A stretch of 64,000 nucleotides of DNA, from the NCBI GenBank assembly GCA_963942565.1, contig OZ012690.1:8990235-9054234 (forward strand), given 5' to 3'. Positions 35,479 to 48,600 of this stretch are shown here, in pieces. The DNA is from Maea johnstoni (Eukaryota > Annelida > Polychaeta > Spionida > Magelonidae). The translations under genes were made by a program, and so were the position numbers. The notes beneath the pieces are model-generated. The model did no database searches, was not told the origin of the DNA, and was given only the letters and a program-made list of their open reading frames with translations. Numbering within the stretch: the stretch's first letter is position 1; every line of letters begins with the position of its first letter.

Positions 35479-38400
35479 TTTTAATCCTTGTCCTTCTAAA
35501 TTGTTGAATGGAACCTACCCTAACAACTGCATTGTTTTGGTCCCCATAGAGGCGTAGACAAAATTGAACATGGTTTTTTTTAGGGGCACAGCTTGAATTT
35601 TGAGGAGTTACGCCCAACTTGCCACATATATATTAAAATGAATGTCTAATAGGGGGGGTGTATAAAGTGGAGTTGCTTTAGGTCATCTACAGGCTCCGTG
35701 GGGGTCCTATAGACAAACTCAGCCGAGTGGTCATTACCAGGTCAGAAAGTGCATATGGATATTTCCTGGCTATGCACAGCAGGTTTGACCAGAGAAATAC
35801 ATCCCCTTGATCCGCAACCCCATAGGCACAGCATGCTAGTACCTAGGGTATGTGCGCCTCGGGTTACGCGGTGTGGCCTGGGGAAGTATTGGTCACGTGA
35901 TTGGTTTCGCGGCAATTTCAGTCTGACCCAGGGCCTGTGAAACCAGCAGGCAGCCAATCCAGGGGTACACAGGTTATCTATGACTCATAGTGGTGTGGGG
36001 CAGCGAAATTTGATGATGCATGCAGAGTGCCCACTCCCTGTCTACTGCTCCTAGGTTTAACTTAGTGTTGCCAGATGTTTCTGGGTTCAGCAGGACCAGG
36101 TTAATTAGTTTGTGTTATCTGGTGGACCATATTTACCCATTTATCTAGAGCATAAATGTCAACAAGCATGCAGGTCAGTTTGAAGTGTTTAGTGGCGGAT
36201 AAACATAGCTGCCACCTCAAGGTTGGAATGTAGATATGTTTACTAACAAATGCATAATCAACTGTGCTGCTCGTGGCTAATTCGGGCCAATACAAAATGA
36301 TGCAAAAAACCTGAAAAATGACTGAAATCCTGGCACATGGGTACTCATCTGAGTGCTCAGAGAGAGCTTTCCAATGAATACCAACATGACAGGGTTAAGA
36401 TGGTTTTCAGAAATCTTTGTGTTCGTGTGCTTTGGACGAAAGTAGCCTCAGCATTGGAAGGGTTAACCCACACCACATCTGGCTCAACCTTCGGTCAGAA
36501 AGGCAGTTGCTACACTTTAAAAATATTCATAGTTGCTACACTTAAATAGTGAAAATGGGAGAGCGAAAATGCCTTATTTCATTAAAGACGTATTGTTCAA
36601 ATAAAGATATACCCATTCTTGCCTGCGTTGCCCCAGAACATCCATATTCTTTTGATGTTGTCTTTTTAGCAGAGCTTTTTGGGGAAAATATTTGAAGGAA
36701 CGTTGTTGATCATAACTTCAATTATTGTATAAATTCATACTTGATTTCTAAGTGTTTTTCAAATGTATCATAGATCCAGATGACTCTCATTTAGCCCTTA
36801 TGCTGCTGGTGGCTAATTTGGCCAATACAAAATGATGCAAAATGCCTGAATAATGACTGAAACCCTGGAAAACCTGGCCCATCTGAGAGAACTCAGTGAG
36901 AGCTATCTAATGAATACCAACATGACAGGGTTTAGATTGTTTTCAAAATCCTTATACTTTGGATGAAAGTAGCCTCAGTATTGGAAGGGTTAAATGACAT
37001 TTTTTCACATGAATATAACAATTGAATATTCAAATTGAATTCAACAATTGAATATAACAATTGAATAAAACAATTTAATGTAACAATAGATGTTACCTGT
37101 CCATCATGTCTCGAAGAACATCCAGAGTAATCTTCTCCTCTTCTTTGAGCGCGCTGCGGTCGATCCGCGATGCTCTCATCACAAACTTCTCCACCTGTTC
37201 CTTCTGGGCAGCGAAAGTTTCCTCCTTCAACGATCTCAACCTGTCGTTGAACGTGTGAACGCCACTTCCTGTCGCAAACTCCGGGAACTGCTCCAGCTTC
37301 CAAAGCCAGTGGTCATTGACCAGCTGGTCAAGCTCTTGACCTGCAGTTGTGGTAGTAGTAGTTGTGGTGGACATACCGACGGCATAGTTTTTGGCGCGGA
37401 ATATCACAAGAAGTGAAAGAATGCAGCAGAGCTGATTCATTACATACAAGAATCTATCCATTTCGCTTTGGAATTTCTTTAGATTACGTACATTACACTC
37501 CTCCACCAATAATTCTTGAATATGTATTGAATAATAATCCCGTCCTTGTTGATTTTGCTGGTGGACTTAAGGTGCATAAGTTTAGTCGTTTCCCTCCCGA
37601 GAGTGAAGTAGAGTGCGCGCTATCTCATCTGGTTGTGGCGAGTCAAAGTCCACACCTCCAATGATGAGAGAGATTCTCAAGTAGTAGTAAATCTGGCCCC
37701 CTCTTGACAGGTGTTTGCATGGGGTCCCTCAGACCCACATGTGGTTCACATTAGGGATACATAGTAACATCGCCATGGCAGGGATGCTGCAGAGGATGCG
37801 GGAGAAGATGCCAACTGGGCATCACAGCTTGTTAACACTTTAACCCTTATGCTGCTGCTGGCTAATTTTGCCATTAAGGTCTTACGACACTTTTAGAAAT
37901 CTCAGTTTAATTTTCCTGAAATTTTGCATGAGAAAAGAACATAGCACAGTGATCTTCAAAATAACTTAAAATCATGGGGTCATCGACTTCGTGTTTTTTT
38001 CACAGATTTTTGAGAAATGAATGCAATTTATGTTACAAACATCTCATTTTACAAAATTGGTTTCTTTCTTTGCTAAATTTATCCCTTCAGAGACACTGAT
38101 ACTGCCCGAAATACTGTTCTGCCTTGTTGAAATTATTTTTCTACTGTTATATAGGAAATATTGGGCGAAATCAAGGAATTTGAGAAACCAGTTTTTGACC
38201 CAAAATTGGTATAAGTCAGAATTGCCTAGTTTAATTTCCCCCAATTTTTGTCTACAATATCTACTCAATGCTCTTAATGTGAAGACATAAAGAAAATGAC
38301 AGGTCATGGCGTTAGTTTTTGAACCACAGATGGTCAAAGTTTGTGAAATAGGACTTCTTGGGGTCAAATTTTCATGAAAATGTTAGAAAAGAGTAACTCA

Positions 38401-41400
38401 ATTGTTACCATGTATGCCCATTCTTATATAAGATATAGTTGAGCAAGGGTACCCCATTTTATACACATGAATTATCACAAATTCTTTCTGAAAACTTGTC
38501 AAAACATCAAATTCAATGATTATGAAAATCACTGTGGCCAAAAACAAAAAACTCTTAGGATACTATTTATAATAGGCAGGTATAATCATAATTGGCACAT
38601 ATTCAATAAAAATCAATTTCCTTTCAATTTTTCCGTTGGTTTCAGGTAAATTCTAATAAATTATTTTAGTTTGTCCAATACCCAATAGGTGTCACCGGTA
38701 TAGAGTATCGTAAGACCTTAATGGGTTTATGCTAAAATCAACAAAGTTCTCTTCTTCAAAACGTTTCATGAATTTATTACTCTGTTGTAATAGTATTTTA
38801 AGTCAAAACAACAATTTTATTGGGGAGATATAGGCATAAATGGGTTAACCCTTGCACTGCTGGTGGCATATTTTGCCACCAATAGAAAATGATGCAAAAA
38901 CGCTGAAAAATGACTGAAACCCTGGCACATGGGTACCCATCTGAGAGTGCTCAGTGAGAGCTATCTAATGAATACCAATATGACAGGGTTTAGATGGTTA
39001 TCAAAATTCTTGCCAACTGGGCCCACAGCTTGAGCTGCCGTTAACACTTTAAGGCATGGGGGAACCCAGATGGACGGATAAAACTGCAAATATGTTGAAA
39101 ATCATGTTCAATTAAACACAAAACATCTGAATGATATGTACCCTCATGCAGTTAAAGCCCCCGCTAGAATTTTGTCTTCAGAATTTTTGATCATTTTTAG
39201 GTTTAAAGGCCAGGTTGTGGTAACTTGTGGGTAATTTGGGGGTGAAGGGGTTCATGAAATGAGCGCTTAGGAATGTAGGTATTTATGCTAGCAGGTTGAT
39301 GTTGATGTTCCCTTGATTGGTTTCTTGAAAATCATGTTCAATTAAACACAAAACATCTGAACAATTTTTGTGTACCCGCATGCAGTTAAAACTCTTTCTA
39401 GAATTTTTTTTCAAAATTTTTGTTTATTTTATGGGGTAAAGTTATGGTGACACAATGGTGATTTGGGGGTGAAGGGGTTAATGAAATGAGCGCTGAGGAA
39501 TGTAGGTATTTCTGCTAGCAGGTTGATGCTGATGTTCCCTTGATTGCTTTCTTGAAATCATGTTCAATTAAACACAAAACATCTGAACAATTTTTGTGTA
39601 CCCGCATGCAGTTAAAACTCTTTCTAGAATTTTTTTTCGAAATTTTTGTTTATTTTATGGTTTAACCCATTCTTGCCTGGAGAACTATTTGACCAGTGTC
39701 GTCTGGATCGGTTATGCTTTCGCAGATAACTTTGGAACGAAGCATAAATATGCAAAATATTTGAAGGAGAGTTGTAGATAAATTGCTGATGAACAATTCT
39801 CATTCAAATATTTCTGGAATATTGCTTTTCTTAGAGAGATATCACCAAAATCGTGAGGCGGTTTTGGCTGCTACAGGCATGAATGGTTTAACCCATTCAC
39901 ACTCAGAGTTCCCCAGGAAAGTATCGTCTGCTAATTTCATACTTTTGAAAATAACTTGAAAATAAAGCAAAAGTTCACAAAATATTTGAAGGAGAGTTGT
40001 AGTTTGGCTTCTGATAAACATTTCTCCTTCATTTGTTTTCCAGAAAATGCTTTTGTAGGTAATATATTTCCAAATTTGTCAGGCCTGTTTTGGCTGTACT
40101 GAGTGTTAATGGGTTAAAGTTATGGTGCCACATTGGTGATTTGGGGGTGAAGAGGTTAGTGAAATCAGACCTGCTGAGGAATGTAGGTATTTCTGCTAGC
40201 AGGTTGATTTCACTACTGCACTTGTTGCAACTTAATCAGCCAAGATCTCAGTGATAATTAATCCTACATGGGATCCAGCCTGTGTTAACCCCCTCACACC
40301 TGCAGCAGGCTCTTGCATAAACTTTAAGCCATTCACACTCAAGAGTCCCTCTCAAAATATCGTCTGCTACTTTCATACTTTTGAAAATAACTTGGGAATA
40401 AAGCAAAACATCCCAAAATATTTGAAGGAGAGTTGTTGTTTGGCATCTGCTCAACATTCCTCCTTCAAATACTTTCAGGAAAACGCTTTTGTAAGTAAAA
40501 TATTTCCAAAATCGTCAGGCCTCTTTTGGCTGCTCTGAGTGTAAATGGGTTAAGCCATTGAAACTCTCTGAGTTCCTCTAGAACGTAGAAGGTATCGTAT
40601 GCTACTTTCATACTTTTGGAAATAACTGAAGAATTAATTGATTGATTGATTGATTTTATTGACCTCAAAACAATCTCAGTACAGAGACTGACATAAGTCA
40701 TTTATATACAAGCTGAAAAGTATGACTACAAGCTTAAAGATATTGAAACATGTATACAGAAAGAATATTCACAAAATATTTCAAGGAGAGTTGTAGATGA
40801 AAATTAGGTGAAAAATTCTCCCTTTGATATTTTCTGAATATTGCTTTTGTTAAGGAGGTATCCCCAAAATTGTCAGGGCTTTATGACTGCTACTTGCATG
40901 AATGGGATAACAGAAATAGCTCTAGTATAAATATGTTCTACTCCGTCTCGAGTCTTACTAAGTCAGGCACCAACATAAGTTTCAGAACTAACCTACCATG
41001 CCGGGCAAGTAGTTTATGATTTTTACTTGCCTGACATAATTTTTGGCTTGCCTAAAATAAGGTCTAACATATTATGCTAGAATGGCATTTAGAATCTATA
41101 CTGGATTTAATGATTTGAAAACCATTTTCCTTTATGTATGTTCCATGTATTGTTTGTCTATTTCTGGGTGTTTGTGTCATTTTCTGTATAAAAATGTGTA
41201 GTGTTCAGAAAATCAGCTGGACCATTCGGGCAAGTGCAAACTAAAATGCAATTGCCTGAAAGCCCTTTTTTCCCAAATTCACTTGCCGGAGCAAGTGGGC
41301 TAGCATACTTACGCCGGTGCCTGAAAGCACATGTTTGATATGTTACTTTTTATTTTCAGGATGTTCCACTGAGTCTCGAGTCTTATAAAAATGTGACGAT

Positions 41401-44400
41401 CCACGCCCGGGATGGTACGGGGTCTATCACTGATCGCATGATTATAGGTAGGTCACTTTCTTAACCCATTAATGCCTACATTTCTCCTATAAGATTGTTG
41501 TTTTGACTTATGATACTTACAACAGAGTGATAAATTCATGCAATGAATTGAAGAAGAGAACTTTGCTAACTTTGTAGCCTGACCATTTTGACGAAATCTG
41601 AACTAAAACCATAGTTGGGAAAATATTGAACAGATAAGTGTTTATTAGAACGCTGCCAACAACTCTCCTTCATTTGTTTTGTGAAGTAACGTAAAGTTAT
41701 TGTCAAAAGTAGACTAGATTCAGACGTCAATTTCTAGAGTAACTCTTTTAAGCATTATTGGGTTAACATATCTTCTCTTAACTTTCCAAAGCATGCTTTT
41801 ATTAGCCCTTCAAATGTTGAGGCTTATTACTCATATAGATTCAGAATTTTCTGATTCACACTGAAATTAAAAATATTATTATTATTTATTCTTGCAGGTG
41901 ATCACCGTGTGGAAGCTTTTACGCAAAACTTTATTGTGAACGATCGCCGTGGCAACGTCTTGTTCTCCGTTAGCGGTGATGATGTCAAGATTGGTGCTCA
42001 TAAAATCACAATAACAGGCAAGTATTTCAATCTAACCCTTCCAATGCTGAGGTTTCTTTTTTCCAAAACACAATGAGATAAAGATTTTTAAAAACCACCT
42101 AAACCCTGTCATGTTGGTACTCATTGGAAAGCTCTCGCTGAGTACCCTCATGAGTACCCATATGCCAGGGTTTCAATCATTTCTCAGGTTTTTTGCATCA
42201 TATTGTATTGGCCAAATTATATAGCCACCAGCAGCATAAGGGTTAACGATTTACATCTTTAGTGCATAAATAGTCAGACAACATTCCAAAATCATATCCA
42301 ATCCACTTCAGATGTGTATCACTGGCCTAGCCATATCTCATGTGTATGAATATCCTAGCCACTTCAGATGTGTATCACTGGCCTAGCCATATCTCATGTG
42401 TATGAATATCCTAGCCACTTCAGATGTGTATCACTGGCCTAGCCATATCTCATGTGTATGAATATCCAATCCACTTCAGATGTGTATCACTGGCCTAGCC
42501 ATATCTCATGTGTATGAATATCCTAGCCACTTCAGATGTGTATCACTGGCCTAGCCATATCTCATGTGTATGAATAGCCTAGCCACTTCAGATGTGTATC
42601 ACTGGCCTAGCCATATCTCATGTGTATGCATATCCTAGCCACTTCAGATGTGTATCACTGGCCTAGCCATATCTCATGTGTATGAATATCCTAGCCACTT
42701 CAGATGTGTATCACTGGCCTAGCCATATCTCATGTGTATGAATATCCTAGCCACTTCAGATGTGTATCACTGGCCTAGCCATATCTCATGTGTATGAATA
42801 TCATAGCCACTTCAGATGTGTATCACTGGCCTAGCCATATCTCATGTGTATGAATATCCTAGCCACTTTAGATGTGTATCACTGGCCTAGCCATATCTCA
42901 TGTGTATGAATATCCTAGCCACTTCAGATGTGTATCACTGGCCTAGCCATATCTCATGTGTATGAATATCCTAGCCACTTCAGATGTGTATCACTGGCCT
43001 AGCCATATCTCATGTGTATGAATATCCTAGCCACTTCAGATGTGTATCACTGGCCTAGCCATATCTCATGTGTATGAATATCTTAGCCACTTCAGATGTG
43101 TATCACTGGCCTAGCCATATCTCATGTGTATGAATATCCTAGCCACTTCAGATGTGTATCACTGGCCTAGCCATATCTCATGTGTATGAATATCATAGCC
43201 ACTTCAGATGTGTATCACTGGCCTAGCCATATCTCATGTGTATGAATATCCTAGCCACTTTAGATGTGTATCACTGGCCTAGCCATATCTCATGTGTATG
43301 AATATCCTAGCCACTTCAGATGTGTATCACTGGCCTAGCCATACCTCATGTGTATGAATATCCTAGCCACTTCAGATGTGTATCACTGGCCTAGCCATAT
43401 CGCATGTGTATGAATATCTTAGCCACTTCAAATGTGTATCACTGGCCTAGCCATATCTCATGTGTATGAATATCCTAGCCACTTCAGATGTGTATCACTG
43501 GCCTAGCCATATCGCATGTGTATGAATATCTTAGCCACTTCAAATGTGTATCACTGGCCTAGCCATATCTCATGTGTATGAATATCCTAGCCACTTCAGA
43601 TGTGTATCACTGGCCTAGCCATATCTCATGTGTATGAATATCATAGCCACTTCAGATGTGTATCACTGGCCTAGCCATATCTCATGTGTATGAATATCCT
43701 AGCCACTTTAGATGTGTATCACTGGCCTAGCCATATCTCATGTGTATGAATATCCTAGCCACTTCAGATGTGTATCACTGGCCTAGCCATACCTCATGTG
43801 TATGAATATCCTAGCCACTCCAGATGTGTATCACTGGCCTAGCTATATCTCATGTGTATGAATATCCTAGCCATTTAAGATGTGTATCACTGGCCTAGCT
43901 ATATCTCATGTGTATGAATATCCTAGCCATTTAAGATGTGTATCACTGGCCTAGCTATATCTCATGTGTATGAATATCCTAGCCACTTCAGATGTGTATC
44001 ACTGGCCTAGCCATGTATCATGTTTATGAATATCCTAGCCACTCCAGATGTGTATCACTGGCCTAGCCATATCTCATGTGTATGAATATCCTAGCCATTT
44101 AAGATGTGTATCACTGGCCTAGCCATATCTCATGTGTATGAATATTCTAGCCACTTCAGATGTGTATCACTGGCCTAGCCATATCTCATGTGTATGAATA
44201 TCATAGCCACTTCAGATGTGTATCACTGGCCTAGCTATATCTCATGTGTATGAATATCCTAGCCATTTAAGATGTGTATCACTGGCCTAGCTATATCTCA
44301 TGTGTATGAATATCCTAGCCATTTAAGATGTGTATCACTGGCCTAGCTATATCTCATGTGTATGAATATCCTAGCCACTTCAGATGTGTATCACTGGCCT

Positions 44401-45561
44401 AGCCATGTATCATGTTTATGAATATCCTAGCCACTCCAGATGTGTATCACTGGCCTAGCCATATCTCATGTGTATGAATATCCTAGCCATTTAAGATGTG
44501 TATCACTGGCCTAGCCATATCTCATGTGTATGAATATCCTAGCCATTTAAGATGTGTATCACTGGCCTAGCTATATCTCATGTGTATGAATATCCTAGCC
44601 ACTTCAGATGTGTATCACTGGCCTAGCCATGTATCATGTTTATGAATATCCTAGCCACTCCAGATGTGTATCACTGGCCTAGCTATATCTCATGTGTATG
44701 AATATCCTAGCCATTTAAGATGTGTATCACTGGCCTAGCTATATCTCATGTGTATGAATATCCTAGCCATTTAAGATGTGTATCACTGGCCTAGCTATAT
44801 CTCATGTGTATGAATATCCTAGCCATTTAAGATGTGTATCACTGGCCTAGCCATATCTCATGTGTATGAATATCCTAGCCACTTCAGATGTGTATCACTG
44901 GCCTAGCCATATCTCATGTGTATGAATATCTTAGCCACTTCAGATGTGTATCACTGGCCTAGCCATATCTCATGTGTATGAATATTCTAGCCACTTCAGA
45001 TGTGTATCACTGGCCTAGCCATATCTCATGTGTATGAATATCATAGCCACTTCAGATGTGTATCACTGGCCTAGCCATGTCTCATGTTTATGAATATCCT
45101 AGCCACTTTAGATGTGTATCACTGGCCTAGCCATATCAGATGTGTATGAATATCCTAGCCACTTCAGATGTGTATCACTGGCCTAGCCATATATCATGTG
45201 TATGGATATCCTAGCCACTTCAGATGTGTATCACTGGCCTAGCCATATCTCATGTGTACTTATATCCTAGCCACTTCAGATGTGTATCACTGGCCTAGCC
45301 ATATCGCATGTGTATGAATATCCTAGCCACTTCAGATGTGTATCACTGGCCTAGCCATATCTCATGTGTACTATTATACTGGTCACTTCAAATGTGTATC
45401 ACTGGCCTAGCCATACCTCATGTGTACTTTTATCCTAGACTCTTCAAATGTGTATCAATATCACATTTCAAATGTGTATTACTGGTTTAGCCGTATCAAA
45501 GGTGTAGCAATTTCCCTTGCCATTTTAGATATGTATCATTTTCTCAGCCATTGATACATAG

Positions 45562-45647
<86 letters not shown>

Positions 45648-48600
45648 TTGTTCCTTTAGAAGCTGGTCTAAGCTGATCTCTAATCTGTTTGCCTTCACCT
45701 AGCCATGCCAAAGACGCTTGTAGCTATATAAGATGTGTTTTTGTGATTTTGCAGGTCCCGAGGGTGTGACATTTGAGGGCTCGATACAGACACCCGTAGT
45801 CAGGGCAGATGCCAAACAGAATCTCAGGTAAGACAAGTACGGTTGTAGATGCAAAGCATCAATAGTCAAAAGGCGGGGCCAAGTTATTTATGAACTTGTG
45901 AGGGAACCCGATGTATTAAGAACATTAACATTATAGAGGAAAATAATTTATAATGACTAGATTTGTATCATTTTTGTAGAAATGAAACAAATATCGGAAT
46001 TCTAGGCGCAAGCTGGAGACTTCGAAATCTCTTGGGTGCAAAGCTACTTGGGTACGCATTAGTTTGGTTACGAACCAGTTTGGTTACGAAGTCTCCTGAT
46101 TTCATTCTATACACATAGTAATTCTTTTCTTTAGTAATTTTCTTTCCTATACTGAAAAATATACTTTATGTCCGCTTAAAATATTTTATATATTTGGAAA
46201 ACTTCATGCTAAATTAAAATAAGGAAGGCACGATTTTCCGCGGCAAAGGCAACATTTATATTATAACCAATCAGAATAGAGAATTATATTCAGTCCGGCC
46301 TCGGCATTTCCAACATGGCCGTCCGGACTATGAACATATCAAAACAGCTTTCCAGATAGGACCATGCCCAGAAATGGTGAGGTGTGATATCTCAGCTTGT
46401 TAGTTGGTGCAGTGATTGTAGGGTCGCTCGTTCAATATTCCCACCAGTGCACACAAAATCGGATGATGAGACAGCATGCCTAGTGTTTTTAAGTGGTGCT
46501 CCTATCCATGTTTATAAAGGTAAAGGTAAAGGTATTCGGTTTATAGTCTTGTATCCACCGAAGTGCTCACACGACCTTCCTCCCCTAGCAGGCACTGTAC
46601 ATACCGAAACCATTTCAATCCCCCGGGGGATATTCCAGAGCAACTGGCAGCATATAGCGCACACACTCTAAGCACTGCCTTATTTATGCTAGATACCCAT
46701 TTTGTAGCTGGGTAGACTGAAGCAATATGGAATAAACTGTCTTGCCCAAGAACGACCAAAGTGCCCGGAGTGGCCGGGAATCGAACCAGCGACCCTCTGA
46801 TTACTAGTCTGACACCTAACCAACTGAGCTACTTTGTCCCCAGGGACCTGAGGCTATTTTTGGTCTAAAGCACAAGGACGCAAAGATTTTTGAAAACCAT
46901 CTGAACCCTGTCATGTCAGTATTCATTGGATAGCTCTGAGCCTCTCGCTGAGTACTCTCAGATGAGAACCCACGTGCCAGCTTTTTAGTCTTTTCTCAGG
47001 TTTTTTGCATCATTTTGTATTGGCCAAATTAGCCACCAGCAGCATAAGGGTTAAGAATTAATGGGTTAGTTTGGTTGTTACAAATAATGGTCATAGAACT
47101 CTTCACGCCAACCCTTTAATTGCGCTTCTTAGTCATCCTCTCTCCAATAGCAAAGTCACCTACACTTATCTGACTCCTGTATGGAAGCTGAGAGAAGTAG
47201 ACAGGGAGTGGGCACTGGTCATGAGTCATCAAATTTCGCTGCCTCTCACTATCTGACCTAGATAGGATGACATCCCCCAGCCATCCAGTGCATGCTTACT
47301 GCACAGATCGCGTGACCAATACAACCCCAGGCTACAGCGCGTAACCCGAGGCGCAGATGCCGTAGAGGCTAGCATGCAGTACCTATGGGGTTGCGGATCA
47401 AGGGGATGTATTTCTCTGATGGAAGTCTCTCATCCTGATTTCTTTGTAAATTGTGTGCATTCAATTAGATGGCTAGTGCATAGTATGTACACTAGTGCTT
47501 TCTTTGCCTTATAGTTTGGTAACATTCTTTCAATCCTGATATTCTCTCAGATATAAAAATGTTGATGAATTTAAAAAGAGTCTTGGTTTAAGCACAAATG
47601 TTGACACGACTACTAGCCCCGATTTTAACGAGAGCCACTCAATTCTACACATGTGCGTGAACAACCTTCTCTATATTGTAAATAAATACGAGAGCACTCA
47701 TTGGTCTTTGTCTCCTAGTGACGTCACACTGAGACTAGATTCGGTGAATGTAAATGTAAAATGTAAATGTAATCTTTATTTTAATTCGGTATATCAATTA
47801 CAAGAAACATGAGCTACTAAGGCTCTTGGCCGACTGGACCGACGGCTTACAGTGCCCTCCGAAGCACTGGATAGCAGCAAGGAAATAAATTCTCTTTTTC
47901 TGCGCCCTCACCGGGAATCAAACCCGGGGTGTCTGCGCCGAAGGCAAGTGTGCTAACCACTTGACCAACGCAACTGCTAAACGGTGAGATTAGGTTTGTC
48001 CAGGGCTTCACTATGGGCCATATGTTAATTGGTCTGTGGCGACCAATCCATCGTGTTATTCATCTATGTTTTAAATATAATGTGTTTGTGTTTTTCTTTA
48101 GGTTAGAATCGCCAACCCGTTCAGTGAAGATCACGGCCCCGGAAGGGTTGGACATGATGTCATCAATCGGAAAAATCGACATCAAAAGTCTTTCAGATCT
48201 GAAGTTAGAGTCAAAGAACAAAGCAGTGAGTACCTATAGTGCATGTAGGGTTGGGAATCGGTTGCAATTTCATGATCGATAATCAGTTACAGCCAACCGA
48301 TCGATTATCGATCATAATCAGTTCTTCACACTTTTGCAGTAATTGGGTACTAGAGGTCTAGAGCCTATAGTAAGTGATAGTCTATGACCATTACTTGCTA
48401 TTAGCACCTACCTTAACTTCGTTTTGAAATGTTTTTGGGGCTTAGTTTCATAGCAAGAAAGCTGACAACATGTCTGTCATTTAGTTCTATATTTTGCCAC
48501 TAGGTGTCACCTTTTCCGATTATTATCGATTGCCAGTTTTGTCATCCGATTAATCAGAATCAGAGAGGTAAACGATTGATTATCGATTATAATCGATGAT

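Larger units (their letters stand above)
39090..40215. repeat. Tandem repeat, unit about 228 bp, third unit split by two MITEs
   Basis: Units start at AATCATGTTCAATTAAACAC near 39098, 39328 and 39556 and contain GCAGTTAAAACTCTTTCTAG, GGTGATTTGGGGGTGAAG and GCTAGCAGGTTGATG. The third unit is broken at 39661 and resumes at 40118 after a family C and a family B MITE. Confidence 0.85.

Noticed and set aside
35192-35617. 141-codon Ser/Leu/Pro frame
   Set aside because: GA and GGGA microsatellite read in one frame.
42290-45500. CRISPR-like array
   Set aside because: Repeats are contiguous 56-bp units without unique spacers, in a eukaryotic intron.
46762-46840. Possible tRNA-Thr gene, minus strand
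   Set aside because: Head of a SINE; the acceptor stem does not pair and a SINE body with TACCTT tail follows.
47905-47985. Possible tRNA gene, minus strand
   Set aside because: SINE head, with the same body and tail as the truncated copy at 25010.
48013-48282. 89-codon frame with a Met start ahead of sarcoglycan exon 6
   Set aside because: Only 48102-48225 is coding; the upstream Met part is intron (repeat J) read through the acceptor.
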